Below are positions 35,875 to 44,521 of a DNA stretch of 48,992 nucleotides, piece by piece (the stretch's first letter is position 1; each line of letters starts with the position of its first letter). This DNA is from an uncultured Alphaproteobacteria bacterium (lineage in GTDB: Bacteria > Pseudomonadota > Alphaproteobacteria > Sphingomonadales > Sphingomonadaceae). The notes below the pieces were generated by a model. The model worked only from the letters and a program-made list of their open reading frames with translations, searched no databases and had not been told where the DNA came from. The position numbers and the translations under genes are program-made. Location of the stretch: the NCBI GenBank assembly GCA_903934325.1, contig CAIZNH010000022.1, positions 1-48,992 of the forward strand. The letters run 5' to 3'.

Positions 35875-37320
35875 ATGAAGCGTATTCTCTCCAATGCAGC
35901 GGCGCTGGTGACCGGGGCGGTCTTCCTCGCCGCGCCCGCCTTTGCCGCTCCGGTGGCCGAAGCTGCCGAGGCTGCGGCCGCTGCCGCGCCTGCCGTGTTC
36001 ACGCCCACTGCCGAGATGGTCAACAAGGGCGATGTCGCCTGGATGATGGTCTCGACTGCGCTGGTGCTGATGATGAGCGTTCCGGCTCTCGCTCTGTTCT
36101 ACGGCGGCCTTGTGCGCGCCAAGAACATGCTCTCGGTGCTGATGCAGGTGCTCACCATCGTCTGTGTCGCCGCGCTGGTGTGGTTCGGCTGGGGCTATTC
36201 GATGGCCTTCACCTCGACCGGCACGCCCTTCCCGGCGCTGTTCGGCGGGCTCGACAAGGCCTTCCTCAAGGGCGTTTCGGTCACCTCGCTGGCCGCGACC
36301 TTCTCCAACGGGGTCTACCTGCCCGAGCTGGTCTTCGTGATGTTCCAGATGACCTTCGCCTGCATCACGCCCGCGCTGATCGTCGGCGCCTTTGCCGAGC
36401 GCGTGAAGTTCACCCCGCTGATCATCTTCGTGGTCGCGTGGATGACGCTCGCCTATTTCCCGATCGCACACATGGTGTGGTACTGGGCCGGCCCGGACTT
36501 CCTCCACACCGCGCCGACCGACATGGGTCTGCTGTGGGGCTGGGGCGCTCTCGACTTCGCTGGCGGCACAGTGGTGCACATCAATGCGGGCATCGCCGGT
36601 CTGATCGGCTGCCTCGTGATCGGCCCGCGCATCGGCTACAAGAAGGAGCCCATGCCCCCGCACAGCCTGGTGATGACCATGATCGGCACCAGCCTGCTGT
36701 GGATCGGCTGGTTCGGGTTCAACGCCGGCTCGGCGCTCGAATCCAACGCTTTCGCCGCCCTCGCCTTCGTCAACACCTTCGTCGCCACCGCGGCAGCGGG
36801 CGCAGCCTGGGCCATGATCGAACAGGTCGCCCACAAGAAGCCCTCGCTTCTCGGCGGTGTCTCGGGTGTGGTTGCCGGTCTGGTTGCGATCACTCCGGCG
36901 GCGGGCTTTGCCCACCCCGGCACCGCGATCATACTCGGCGCGGTAGCATCGGTGATCTGCTACTTCTTCGTCACCACGGTGAAGAACAAGCTGAACTATG
37001 ACGACAGCCTCGATGTCTTCGGCATCCACGCTGTTGGCGGGATCGTCGGCGCGATCGGGACCGGCATCGTTGCCGACCCGGCGCTCGGCGGCCAGGGCTG
37101 GATCGACTACACCGCACCGGTGGCCAAGGCTGGCGAGTACGACCTCGTCGGTCAGGTGATCACCCAGTGCTGGGCGGTCGGCACCACCATCGTGTGGACC
37201 GGCGTGGTCTCGGCGGTGCTGTTCCTGATCCTCAAGTACACCCTGGGCCTGCGCCCCGACGCCGAAGCCGAAACCAACGGCCTCGACATCTCCGAACACG
37301 GCGAGCGCGCCTACAACTAA
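35875..37320 (+). CDS. amtB: Ammonium transporter AmtB
   Basis: Inner-membrane ammonium channel, trimeric. The 481-residue protein starts with a signal peptide (ALVTGAVFLAAPAFA), then an Ala-rich linker and eleven helices. Conserved features include YGGLVRAKNMLSVLMQ, VAWMTLAYFPIAHMVW with the pore residues, DFAGGTVVHINAGIAGL, GFNAGSALESN, TAGAAWA-like repeats and DDSLDVFGIHAVGGIVGAIG containing the twin-His partner His. AmtB with a cleaved signal peptide is known from Gram-negative bacteria. It is co-transcribed with glnK, which blocks the channel after ammonium upshift. Confidence 0.96.
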   Translation: MKRILSNAAALVTGAVFLAAPAFAAPVAEAAEAAAAAAPAVFTPTAEMVNKGDVAWMMVSTALVLMMSVPALALFYGGLVRAKNMLSVLMQVLTIVCVAALVWFGWGYSMAFTSTGTPFPALFGGLDKAFLKGVSVTSLAATFSNGVYLPELVFVMFQMTFACITPALIVGAFAERVKFTPLIIFVVAWMTLAYFPIAHMVWYWAGPDFLHTAPTDMGLLWGWGALDFAGGTVVHINAGIAGLIGCLVIGPRIGYKKEPMPPHSLVMTMIGTSLLWIGWFGFNAGSALESNAFAALAFVNTFVATAAAGAAWAMIEQVAHKKPSLLGGVSGVVAGLVAITPAAGFAHPGTAIILGAVASVICYFFVTTVKNKLNYDDSLDVFGIHAVGGIVGAIGTGIVADPALGGQGWIDYTAPVAKAGEYDLVGQVITQCWAVGTTIVWTGVVSAVLFLILKYTLGLRPDAEAETNGLDISEHGERAYN

Positions 37321-37416
37321 GCGCTCACCTACCAAGCTTGGCGGGGGGAGACCTCTCTCTCCCTTTCCTCTCCCCCGCCTCACCTTGTTCCTCCTGCGAA
37401 CGAACAAACTGATACA

Positions 37417-37452
37417 GGCCGGAGCCGCCATGAGCGTCTCCGGCCTTTTTTT
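37417..37452 (+). terminator. Rho-independent terminator of glnK-amtB
   Basis: Stem GGCCGGAG/CTCCGGCC (37417-37424 and 37438-37445), 13-base loop, followed by seven T. Confidence 0.93.
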
Positions 37453-37707
37453 GTTTGCGCCTCAAGCGCCGGCGCGCGCGTCCGCGCGCTTGGCTTTCCT
37501 CCGGGGACCCGGCCCTGCGGGCCACCCCTCCGGGCGCGCGTTCGCGCTCGCGGCCCGTCCTTTGGCGGGCCGGATTTCTGGTTGTGCGACCCCGCCTCCG
37601 CGGGGCCGTCCTCGGTGCGTTTCGTGCTGCGCACGAGCACCTGCGGCTCGCGCGCGTGCGCTCGCGGCCCTGCGGGCCGTTATCAGCGCTTCATCTTCGG
37701 GTTGGGG
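37453..37707. other. GC-rich intergenic stretch with nested short dyads
   Basis: About 250 bases between the amtB terminator and the GMC oxidoreductase, with no credible gene. It holds many short dyads, for example CCCCGCCTCCGCGGGG at 37590-37605, and two copies of GGCCCTGCGGGCC. Repeated CGCTCGCGG/CGCGCGCG words make it look like simple, structure-rich filler or a decayed repeat cluster. Several stems could contribute to ending the GMC transcript on the minus strand. Confidence 0.5.
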
Positions 37708-39297
37708 TTAAACCCGCTCGGCTTCCATCACGAAGTCGGCACAGCGTTCGCCGATCATGATGCTCGGCGCGTTGGTGTTGCCGCTGACGATCTTGGGCAT
37801 CACGCTCGCATCGGCCACCCACAGGCCTTCGAGCCCGTTCAGGCGCAGCTTCGGGTCGACCACGGCATCTGCATCCGCGCCCATGCGGCAGGTGCCGACG
37901 GGGTGGTAGACTGTGTCCGCGCGATTGCGGATCATCGCGTCCAATGCGGCATCGTCATCGAGATCGACGGGGTGGCGGTCGGTCGGGCCGAAAGCCTGAA
38001 GCGCGGGGGCTTCGGCGATCCGGTGCGACAGGCGTACGCCCGCACGCAGCACCGCCATGTCGCGCTCGTCACTGAGGAAGTTGGGATCGATCACCGGCGC
38101 GGCGGCTGCATCGGCCGAACCCAGCCGCACCGTGCCGCGGCTCTCCGGACGCAGCACGCAGGCATGGAGCGAGAAGCCGTGGACCTTCACCTTCTCGCGG
38201 CCGTGATCTTCGAGCACGGCGGGGACAAAGTGCCATTGCACGTCGGGCGCGGGGGCGTCGGGCATGACGCTCCAGAAGCCGCCGGCCTCGGCATAGCAGG
38301 TGGTCATCACTCCGGTGCGCTTGCGGCGATGTTCCACGATCGCGGCGGCCATGCGCAGCGTGCCCTTGAGCGTGCCGCCGATGGGAACGTCGCTCTGCGT
38401 CTCCCAGCCGGACACATAGTCGATGTGATCCTGAAGATTGCCGCCGACACCTGCGCGATCGAGCACCACATCGATCCCGTGCGCCTTCAAGTGCTCGGCC
38501 GGGCCGATGCCGGACAGCATCAGGATCTGCGGGCTGTTGAAAGCGCCCGCCGAAAGCACCACGCCGCGCCGGGCATGCAGGGTTTCCGATTTTCCGCCGC
38601 GGCGGATCTGCACGCCGGTCACGCGACCGCCCTCGATCACCAGCTTTTCGACCATGGTGTCGGTGCGCACGGCGAAGTTGCCCTGCTCGCGGATCGGCTC
38701 GACATAGGCGCGCGCGGCGGACCAGCGTTCGCCCTTGCGCTGGGTGACCTGATAGAGACCGAAGCCGTCCTGCCGCTCGCCGTTGAAATCGGCATTGGTG
38801 CGCAGCTGGAGCGCCGCGGCGGCTTCGACGAAGGCGTGGGATGCGGGGTTGGCGGCGGTCTGGTCGGACACGAACAGCGGCCCGCCATCGCCGTGCCAGC
38901 TGTCGCTGCCGCGCTCGTTGGCCTCGGCGCGGCGGAAGTAGGGGAGCACGTCGTCATAGGCCCAGCCGGTGCAGCCCTCGGCCGCCCAGTTGTCGTAATC
39001 CCAGCGATTGCCGCGGATATAGACCATCGCGTTGATCGCCGAGGATCCGCCGAGCCCGCGTCCGCGCGGCTGGTATCCGGTGCGCCCGTTCAGGCCCTTC
39101 TGGGGGACGGTCTCGTATTTGTAGTTCGACTTTTCCGGGATGAAGGGCATGAAGCCCGGCGTCTTGATCCAGACATTGTCGTTGTGTCCGCCCGCTTCGA
39201 GCAGGCAAACGCGGCGCGTGCCGTCCACAGCCAGACGCCCGGCAACCGCACTGCCGGCGCTGCCACCGCCGATGACGATGTAGTCGAAACTTTCCAT
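37708..39297 (-). CDS. GMC-family oxidoreductase (choline-dehydrogenase-like)
   Basis: FAD-dependent alcohol dehydrogenase/oxidase, 529 residues. N-terminal FAD motif [20 protein letters not shown] signature 1 region [38 protein letters not shown] (signature 2), and catalytic His in [10 protein letters not shown] near the C-terminus. The substrate is not clear, and BetA, alkan-1-ol and PEG dehydrogenases share this layout. Start ATG has GGGAGAG upstream. Last gene of a four-gene minus operon, 24 bases after the hydroxylase gene, so an alcohol produced by that enzyme is an attractive but unproven substrate. Confidence 0.9.
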   Translation of the reverse strand: MESFDYIVIGGGSAGSAVAGRLAVDGTRRVCLLEAGGHNDNVWIKTPGFMPFIPEKSNYKYETVPQKGLNGRTGYQPRGRGLGGSSAINAMVYIRGNRWDYDNWAAEGCTGWAYDDVLPYFRRAEANERGSDSWHGDGGPLFVSDQTAANPASHAFVEAAAALQLRTNADFNGERQDGFGLYQVTQRKGERWSAARAYVEPIREQGNFAVRTDTMVEKLVIEGGRVTGVQIRRGGKSETLHARRGVVLSAGAFNSPQILMLSGIGPAEHLKAHGIDVVLDRAGVGGNLQDHIDYVSGWETQSDVPIGGTLKGTLRMAAAIVEHRRKRTGVMTTCYAEAGGFWSVMPDAPAPDVQWHFVPAVLEDHGREKVKVHGFSLHACVLRPESRGTVRLGSADAAAAPVIDPNFLSDERDMAVLRAGVRLSHRIAEAPALQAFGPTDRHPVDLDDDAALDAMIRNRADTVYHPVGTCRMGADADAVVDPKLRLNGLEGLWVADASVMPKIVSGNTNAPSIMIGERCADFVMEAERV

Positions 39298-39321
39298 GAT
39301 CTCTCCCTTTGGCGGGGGAGA

Positions 39322-40284
39322 TTAAGCAGCTTCGTGCGCGCCTGCAATCGGGTTTCGATCCGCTACTGAAGTTGCGAGTGGTGCAACCCCTTGCTGCGTG
39401 CGTGCGCGCCAGCTGTCGCGGATCATGTCGGAGGTTTCGCGGCTGCCGTCATGGCTCCAGCCGGGCTCGCGCAGCAGGTAGGACAGCTTGTGCCGCCACG
39501 GCGCGCGTAGGATGTCGGCGATCATCCCGATCCACTCGTGGAACACCGCCCACAGCAGGTTGAAGCTGCCGAGCTGCTTCACGATGCCGTAGCGGATCGG
39601 TTCGTCATCCACCTCCGGCTCGAAGGTGCCGAACATCCGGTCCCAGACGATGAACACGCCGGCATAATTGCGGTCGAGATAGCGCGGGTTGGTGGCGTGG
39701 TGGACGCGGTGGTGGCTGGGGGTGTTCATCACCGCCTCGAACCAGCGCGGCATCCGCCCGATCGCCTCGGTGTGGATCCAGAACTGGTAGATGAGGTTGA
39801 ACCCGCCGCAGATCGCGATCATCGCCGGATGGAAACCCAGCAGCACCAGCGGCACCGCGAACAGGAAGCCGAAGGTCAGTGCGCCCGTCCAGCTCTGCCG
39901 CAGCGCGGTGGAGAGGTTGTAGTGCTGCGAGGAGTGGTGGTTCACATGCGACGCCCACATCCAGCGGATGCGGTGTCCGGCGCGATGCACCCAGTAGTAC
40001 TTGAGGTCATCGAGCACGAAGCACACCGGCCACGCCCACCACACAGTCCACCATTCGGGGCCGAAATCGAAGAGCCGGTAGTCGTAGGTCTTGATGAAGA
40101 CTGCGAGCGCGAAACCGCCCAGCAGCGCGCCTGCCACGGTCGAACCCAGCCCGAACGCTAGGCTGACCAGCGTGTCCTTTGGTTCATAGGCCTCTGGCGC
40201 GCGCAGCTTTGCCCAGATCATCTCGGCCAGCACCGCCACAACGAACAGCGGCACGGCATATTGGGTGGGGTTGAGGTCAGCCAT
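39322..40284 (-). CDS. Sterol-desaturase/fatty-acid-hydroxylase-family protein
   Basis: Di-iron membrane oxygenase, 320 residues, with helices at residues 10-27, 42-65 and 130-165. The histidine clusters are complete: HRAGHRIRWMWASHVNHHSS (HxxxH and HxxHH), HTEAIGRMPRW, and SHHRVHHATNPRYLDRNYAG (HxxHH). GVFIVWDRMFGTFEPE is typical of this family. Members hydroxylate or desaturate sterols, carotenoids, sphingoid or fatty chains. The gene overlaps the preceding small membrane gene by eight bases and is followed by the GMC oxidoreductase. The substrate is unknown. Confidence 0.9.
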   Translation of the reverse strand: MADLNPTQYAVPLFVVAVLAEMIWAKLRAPEAYEPKDTLVSLAFGLGSTVAGALLGGFALAVFIKTYDYRLFDFGPEWWTVWWAWPVCFVLDDLKYYWVHRAGHRIRWMWASHVNHHSSQHYNLSTALRQSWTGALTFGFLFAVPLVLLGFHPAMIAICGGFNLIYQFWIHTEAIGRMPRWFEAVMNTPSHHRVHHATNPRYLDRNYAGVFIVWDRMFGTFEPEVDDEPIRYGIVKQLGSFNLLWAVFHEWIGMIADILRAPWRHKLSYLLREPGWSHDGSRETSDMIRDSWRARTQQGVAPLATSVADRNPIAGAHEAA

Positions 40285-40705
40285 CGCGCGGCCCGTTTAC
40301 CCGATTGATCGCCTCGGCCCAAGTCTGGGCGTCGGGCAGATCGAGAAACACCTTGCCGAACCGCGCCTCGCCGCAATCGACTTCAAGCGCGGTCGTGCCC
40401 TGATCGCGCCACAGGTTTGCGGCGGCATCGGGGCCGAGGATGCGCCCGGCAAAGCGGTTGCCGTGCCGCTTGATCACCATGATGCGCCCGGCACCATCGC
40501 GGGCGAGCGCGGAGCGGCCAGCGGCATCGCGGCTTTCGGCGACGGGGGCAAAGCCGTCCGCCACCTCGCCCGCGGCGCGGCGCACATCATCGCTGGTGGT
40601 GAGTGTTGGCGATCCGCCCAGCTTCAGCCACCAGGCAAGCCCCGCCAGCGCGATAATCGCCACCAGCGAACCGGCGGTCTGGATCACCAGCGGGGGCAGT
40701 TCCAT
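40277..40705 (-). CDS. Small membrane-anchored protein of unknown function
   Basis: 142 residues. A single hydrophobic helix at residues 6-27 (VIQTAGSLVAIIALAGLAWWL) then a soluble part with TLTTSDDVRRAAGEVADGF and RDGAGRIMVIKRHGNRFAGRIL. The last third (LEVDCGEARFGKVFLDLPDAQTWAEAI) looks beta-alpha. No known family comes to mind. It begins 11 bases after the preceding gene and its end overlaps the hydroxylase start, so it is in the operon. Confidence 0.75.
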   Translation of the reverse strand: MELPPLVIQTAGSLVAIIALAGLAWWLKLGGSPTLTTSDDVRRAAGEVADGFAPVAESRDAAGRSALARDGAGRIMVIKRHGNRFAGRILGPDAAANLWRDQGTTALEVDCGEARFGKVFLDLPDAQTWAEAINRVNGPRDG

Positions 40706-40716
40706 CGCTGTGCGCC

Positions 40717-41148
40717 TCAGCGCGCGGCCAGCATGTCGATCAGCGTGCGGACCGGGCTGACGTCATAGCCCGCCTGCATCGCGGTGCGCGCGATCATGTC
40801 GGGATCCATGCCCTGCTTGGCCTGCGCCAGCGCCCACAGCAGGGTGGAGCGGGTGCCCGAACGGCAATAGGCGAGAATCGGGCCTTCGGCCTGCTCCAGT
40901 GCGGCAATCATCGCATCGACCTGCGGTTCGCTGAAGCCGGAATGGCCGACCGGAATGGCCACATAGTTGAGCCCGGCGGCGGCAGCGGCGGCCTCGATCG
41001 CGTCGCCCTGCGGCGCGTCAGGCTCTTCCCCGTCGGGTCGGTTGTTGATGATCATCACCACGCCTTCAGCCGCGGCAGCCGCCACGTCTTCGAGCGCAAG
41101 TTGCGGGCTGACCAACACATTTTCCGTAAGCTTGCGAAATCCGCTCAT
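40717..41148 (-). CDS. TIGR01244-family (DUF442) phosphatase/sulfurtransferase-like protein
   Basis: 143 residues from the ATG at 41148. A GTG five codons upstream is possible. Dual-specificity-phosphatase fold with the signature ILAYCRSGTRSTLLWALAQ: Cys-x5-Arg, the thiol catalytic loop. FRKLTENVLVSPQLALEDV and VVMIINNRPDGEEPD are typical N-terminal segments. Members of this group (Blh-type) link to sulfur or persulfide metabolism and are sometimes fused to a persulfide dioxygenase. First gene of the minus operon. Its role here is not clear. Confidence 0.85.
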   Translation of the reverse strand: MSGFRKLTENVLVSPQLALEDVAAAAAEGVVMIINNRPDGEEPDAPQGDAIEAAAAAAGLNYVAIPVGHSGFSEPQVDAMIAALEQAEGPILAYCRSGTRSTLLWALAQAKQGMDPDMIARTAMQAGYDVSPVRTLIDMLAAR

Positions 41149-41421
41149 ATCCCGATCCTGCACTTGCGCACCCGTAAGCCGCTTTCATGCCCAAGACCGG
41201 CGCGCCGCACAAGCGCTGCCGAGCGGGCCTTGCAGCCGCAGGTCGGGGGCTCCGGCCCCGCTTCGGTAAAATCGTTCGCAAAGCAACTCGTTGTGCGCTA
41301 TGAGTCGAAGCATAAGTGCGCTCCGGTCAAGACTTTCGGCGCGCCTGTGTCCGGTGCGGTTCACTGTCCCCGCCATCGGCGCAATGGAGGACGGACGGTG
41401 AGCGAAGGTACGTTCTGATAT
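41149..41421. promoter_or_regulatory. Divergent promoter region and long leader of the cold-shock gene
   Basis: About 270 bases between two divergent starts, with no gene beyond the mini-ORF noted separately. A long 5' leader before the cold-shock gene is plausible, since cspA-type mRNAs often carry structured leaders. No cold-box sequence is obvious. Confidence 0.45.
41398..41418 (+). other. Six-codon mini-ORF in frame with the cold-shock gene
   Basis: GTG-AGC-GAA-GGT-ACG-TTC-TGA (MSEGTF) has a strong GGAGG seven bases upstream. Three bases after its stop, in the same frame, begins the ATG of the cold-shock gene, which lacks a good ribosome site of its own (only a distant GAAGG). Re-initiation or readthrough are inferences. 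Confidence 0.5.
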
Positions 41422-42195
41422 ATGGGTTACGATAGGGGACGCCGGCGCGGCCGCGACAAGCGCGACGGTTTCGGTGAAGATGGCTTCGATCCGTTTGGCG
41501 GCGGGAATGATGGTTTCCCGCCCGCGCGCGATTTCGGCGGCGGCGACCGGTTTGGCGGTGGTGACCGCTTCGGTGGCGGCGGCGACAGGTTCGGCGGCGG
41601 TGGCGGTGGTGACCGCTTCGGCGGCGGCGGCCCGCGCGGCGGCGGTGGCCCTCGTGGTCCCGGTGGCCCGGGCGGCGGCGGTGGCGGCGGTTTCTCCCGC
41701 ATGCCCGCCCAGGTTGTCGGCACCGGCAAGGGCATTGTGAAGTTCTTCAATTCCCAGAAGGGCTTCGGCTTCATCCAGCAGGAAGGTGGCGGCGAAGACG
41801 TCTTCGTCCACATCAGCGCGGTGGAGCGTGCCGGCCTTGAAGGCCTCGCCGAAGGGCAGGAGCTCCAGTACAACCTCGTGGATCGCGGCGGCAAGGTGTC
41901 GGCGCAGGATCTGCAGGTGGTCGGTGATGTGATCGCCGTGGCAGCCAAGCCGGCTGCACCGCAGCGCGAGCTGACCGGCGAACGTGCCAAGGGCACCGTC
42001 AAGTTCTTCAACGCGATGAAGGGCTTCGGCTTCCTCGTTCGCGATGATGGCCAGCCGGACGCCTTCGTTCACATCAGTGCGGTCGAGCGTTCGGGGCTTT
42101 CTGCCCTCAACGAAGGCGAGCGCTACGAGTTCGATCTCGAAGTCGATCGACGCGGAAAGTATTCCGCCGTCAATCTGGCACCGATCGAAGGCTGA
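41422..42195 (+). CDS. Gly-rich protein with two cold-shock domains
   Basis: 257 residues. Residues 1-95 are a low-complexity arm of basic, Arg/Asp start (MGYDRGRRRGRDKRDG) then GGDRF/GGGG repeats (four GGDRF units), with PRGGGGPRGP. Two cold-shock domains follow, around residues 100-165 (GKGIVKFFNSQKGFGFIQQE, VFVHISAVERAG) and 190-257 (AKGTVKFFNAMKGFGFLVRD, AFVHISAVERSG). Both keep the RNP1-like KGFGF and RNP2-like VFVHIS motifs, so single-stranded nucleic-acid binding and RNA chaperoning are expected. The RGG-like arm may add RNA contacts or condensate formation. Double CSD proteins are common in alphaproteobacteria, but the long Gly/Arg arm is distinctive. Confidence 0.92.
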   Translation: MGYDRGRRRGRDKRDGFGEDGFDPFGGGNDGFPPARDFGGGDRFGGGDRFGGGGDRFGGGGGGDRFGGGGPRGGGGPRGPGGPGGGGGGGFSRMPAQVVGTGKGIVKFFNSQKGFGFIQQEGGGEDVFVHISAVERAGLEGLAEGQELQYNLVDRGGKVSAQDLQVVGDVIAVAAKPAAPQRELTGERAKGTVKFFNAMKGFGFLVRDDGQPDAFVHISAVERSGLSALNEGERYEFDLEVDRRGKYSAVNLAPIEG

Positions 42196-42204
42196 ACCCG
42201 GCCG

Positions 42205-42284
42205 AAACCGCTCCCTGCGGTTTGACGCAGGGCCAGCGGAAGATTAACGGAATGCAGATGGCGGCTCTGGTTCAGGGCCGCCAT
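42205..42284 (+). terminator. Hairpins following the cold-shock gene
   Basis: A seven-pair stem AAACCGC/GCGGTTT (42205-42223) is followed by an eight-pair ATGGCGGC/GCCGCCAT stem (42258-42284), the latter extended by pairs in GCAG/TTGC. The second is followed by TTGCGTTT, only modestly T-rich. Probably ends the cold-shock mRNA before argD. Confidence 0.6.
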
Positions 42285-42328
42285 TTGCGTTTCATCCCCC
42301 CAAGCTTTTTCAATTCAGGATTCTGCCC

Positions 42329-43528
42329 ATGTCGATTTCTCCGCTCATGCCCGTCTATCCGCGTTGCGGCGTACGGCCGGTGCGCGGCGAGCACTGCCAT
42401 CTGATCGACGAGGACGGCACGCGCTATCTCGATTTCGCCAGCGGCATCGCGGTCAATCTGCTGGGCCATTCCCACGAAGGGCTGATCGGCGCGATCCAGC
42501 AGCAGGCAGCGACCCTGATGCACGTGTCGAACCTTTATGGCAGTCCGCAGGGCGAGAAGCTCGCCCAGATGCTGGTCGACAACACCTTTGCCGACACGGT
42601 GTTCTTCACCAATTCGGGGGCCGAGGCGGTGGAGTGCGCGATCAAGACCGCGCGCGCCTATCACCAGAACGGCGGCGATGCGGGCGATGCCGGCCGTTAT
42701 GAGCTGATCACCTTCCACAACGCCTTCCATGGCCGCACGATGGCAACCATCAGCGCTTCCAACCAGACCAAGATGCACCACGGCTTCTCGCCGCTGCTCG
42801 ACGGGTTCAAATATGCGCCCTTCGACGATCTGGAGGCGGCCAAGGCGCTGATCGGGCCGAAGACCGCAGGCTTTCTGGTGGAGCCGATTCAGGGCGAGGG
42901 CGGCATCCGTCCCGCCTCGCAGGAATTCATGGCCGGCCTGCGCGCGCTCGCTGACGAGCATGATCTGATGCTGGTGCTCGACGAGGTGCAGTGCGGCGTG
43001 GCGCGCACCGGAACGCTCTACGCCTACGAGCAATACGGGATCGTGCCCGACATCGTCGCGACCGCCAAGGGCATTGGCGGCGGCTTCCCGCTCGGCGCCT
43101 GCCTTGCCACCGAAAAGGCCGCGCGCGGCATGACCTTCGGCACCCATGGCTCGACCTATGGCGGCAATCCGCTCGCCATGGCGGCCGGCACGGCAGTGAT
43201 GGAAGCGGTCGCCAACGAGGCGTTTCTCGCCTCGGTGCGCGAAAAGGGCGAGCGGCTGCGGACGCGGCTCGAACAGTTCATCGGCAACTATCCCGAGCTG
43301 TTCGAACTGGTGCGCGGGAAGGGCCTGATGCTGGGCCTCAAGATGAAGATGGAAAGCCGCCCCTTCTACGTCCACCTGCGCGATCATCACCAGCTGCTGA
43401 CCGTGGCAGCGGGCGACAACACCATCCGCATCATCCCGCCGCTGGTGATCGGCGATGCCGAGATCGACGAGTTCTTCGACAAGCTTTCCGCCGGCGCGGC
43501 GAGCTTCAAGGTGCCCGAAGCGGCATGA
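42329..43528 (+). CDS. argD: Acetylornithine aminotransferase
   Basis: PLP-dependent transfer of an amino group from glutamate to N-acetylglutamate semialdehyde, the fourth step of arginine synthesis. In many bacteria it also serves lysine synthesis. It has 399 residues: [69 protein letters not shown], and the PLP-Lys at residue 247 in [13 protein letters not shown]. The pairing with argF by a four-base overlap supports ArgD over other class III transaminases. Confidence 0.94.
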   Translation: MSISPLMPVYPRCGVRPVRGEHCHLIDEDGTRYLDFASGIAVNLLGHSHEGLIGAIQQQAATLMHVSNLYGSPQGEKLAQMLVDNTFADTVFFTNSGAEAVECAIKTARAYHQNGGDAGDAGRYELITFHNAFHGRTMATISASNQTKMHHGFSPLLDGFKYAPFDDLEAAKALIGPKTAGFLVEPIQGEGGIRPASQEFMAGLRALADEHDLMLVLDEVQCGVARTGTLYAYEQYGIVPDIVATAKGIGGGFPLGACLATEKAARGMTFGTHGSTYGGNPLAMAAGTAVMEAVANEAFLASVREKGERLRTRLEQFIGNYPELFELVRGKGLMLGLKMKMESRPFYVHLRDHHQLLTVAAGDNTIRIIPPLVIGDAEIDEFFDKLSAGAASFKVPEAA

Positions 43529-44454
43529 CGCACTTCCTCGACCTCGGCGATGCCGGCGCGGACGCCATCGCGGCGATGATCAATGACGCGATCGACCGCA
43601 AGGCGGCGCGTGAGCATCTGCCCAAGGGTGCGCCCGATGCCGATGCCCCGCTCGCCGGCCGCGTGCTGGCGCTGGTGTTCGAGAAGAACTCGACCCGCAC
43701 CCGCGTCAGCTTCGACATCGCCATGCGTCAGCTCGGCGGGAGCGTGCTGATCCTCGATTCGGGTTCAAGCCAGCTCGGGCGCGGGGAGAGCATTGCCGAC
43801 ACTGCGCGGGTGCTGAGCCGGATGGTCGACGGGATCATGCTGCGCACCGATGATCACGCCAAGATCGAGGAAATGGCGCGCCATGCCAGCGTGCCGGTCA
43901 TCAACGGGCTGACCGACCAGTCGCATCCCTGCCAGATCGTCGCCGATCTGCTCACCGTGATCGAGCATGGCAAGGCGCTGCCCGGGCTGGAGCTGGCGTG
44001 GTTCGGGGATGGCAACAATGTGCTGCACTCGATCCTCGAGGCGGCGGGGCTGTTCAAGTTCAACGTCCGCGTGGCGGTTCCTGCGGGATATGAACCCGAT
44101 CCGGCCTTCGTCGAACTGGCGCGTGCGGGCGGGGCCACGGTCACGCTGACACAGGATGCCCATGCCGCGGCGACGGGCGCGGATGTGATTGTCACCGACA
44201 CCTGGATCTCGATGGGTCAGGCCCATGCCGAGGCCAAGCTGGCGGCGATGGCGCCCTATCAGGTCAATGCCGATCTGATGGCGCTGGCCAAGCCCGATGC
44301 GGTCTTCCTCCACTGCTTGCCCGCGCACGTGGGCGAGGAAGTGAGCGAAGAGGTGTTCGAAGGCCCGCAATCGGTGGTGTTCGACGAGGCCGAGAACCGC
44401 ATCCACGCGCAGAAATCGGTGCTGCTGTGGAGCTTCGGACTGCTTGGCAACTGA
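43525..44454 (+). CDS. argF: Ornithine carbamoyltransferase
   Basis: Makes citrulline from ornithine and carbamoyl phosphate. 309 residues: [20 protein letters not shown] is the carbamoyl-phosphate motif (STRTR), then [36 protein letters not shown] (HPCQ), [10 protein letters not shown] and the ornithine loop [17 protein letters not shown]. The start overlaps the argD stop by ATGA. The HCLP motif is what separates it from aspartate carbamoyltransferase. Followed by an imperfect terminator. Confidence 0.96.
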   Translation: MTHFLDLGDAGADAIAAMINDAIDRKAAREHLPKGAPDADAPLAGRVLALVFEKNSTRTRVSFDIAMRQLGGSVLILDSGSSQLGRGESIADTARVLSRMVDGIMLRTDDHAKIEEMARHASVPVINGLTDQSHPCQIVADLLTVIEHGKALPGLELAWFGDGNNVLHSILEAAGLFKFNVRVAVPAGYEPDPAFVELARAGGATVTLTQDAHAAATGADVIVTDTWISMGQAHAEAKLAAMAPYQVNADLMALAKPDAVFLHCLPAHVGEEVSEEVFEGPQSVVFDEAENRIHAQKSVLLWSFGLLGN

Positions 44455-44460
44455 GCCCTT

Positions 44461-44492
44461 CCGGCGATCTTGATCGCCGGGGGGCTTTCCCC
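44461..44492 (+). terminator. Candidate terminator after argF
   Basis: Stem CCGGCGATC/GATCGCCGG (44461-44469 and 44472-44480) forms a tight hairpin, followed by a GGGG-CTTT-CCCC dyad. The U-run is weak, so efficiency is uncertain. Confidence 0.6.
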
Positions 44493-44521
44493 TTCTGCCA
44501 ACAATCCCCATATGGCCGGCC

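Noticed and set aside
37453..37707. CRISPR or tandem-repeat array in the GC-rich stretch
   Set aside because: The repeated words are short and irregularly spaced; there are no unique spacers of constant length.
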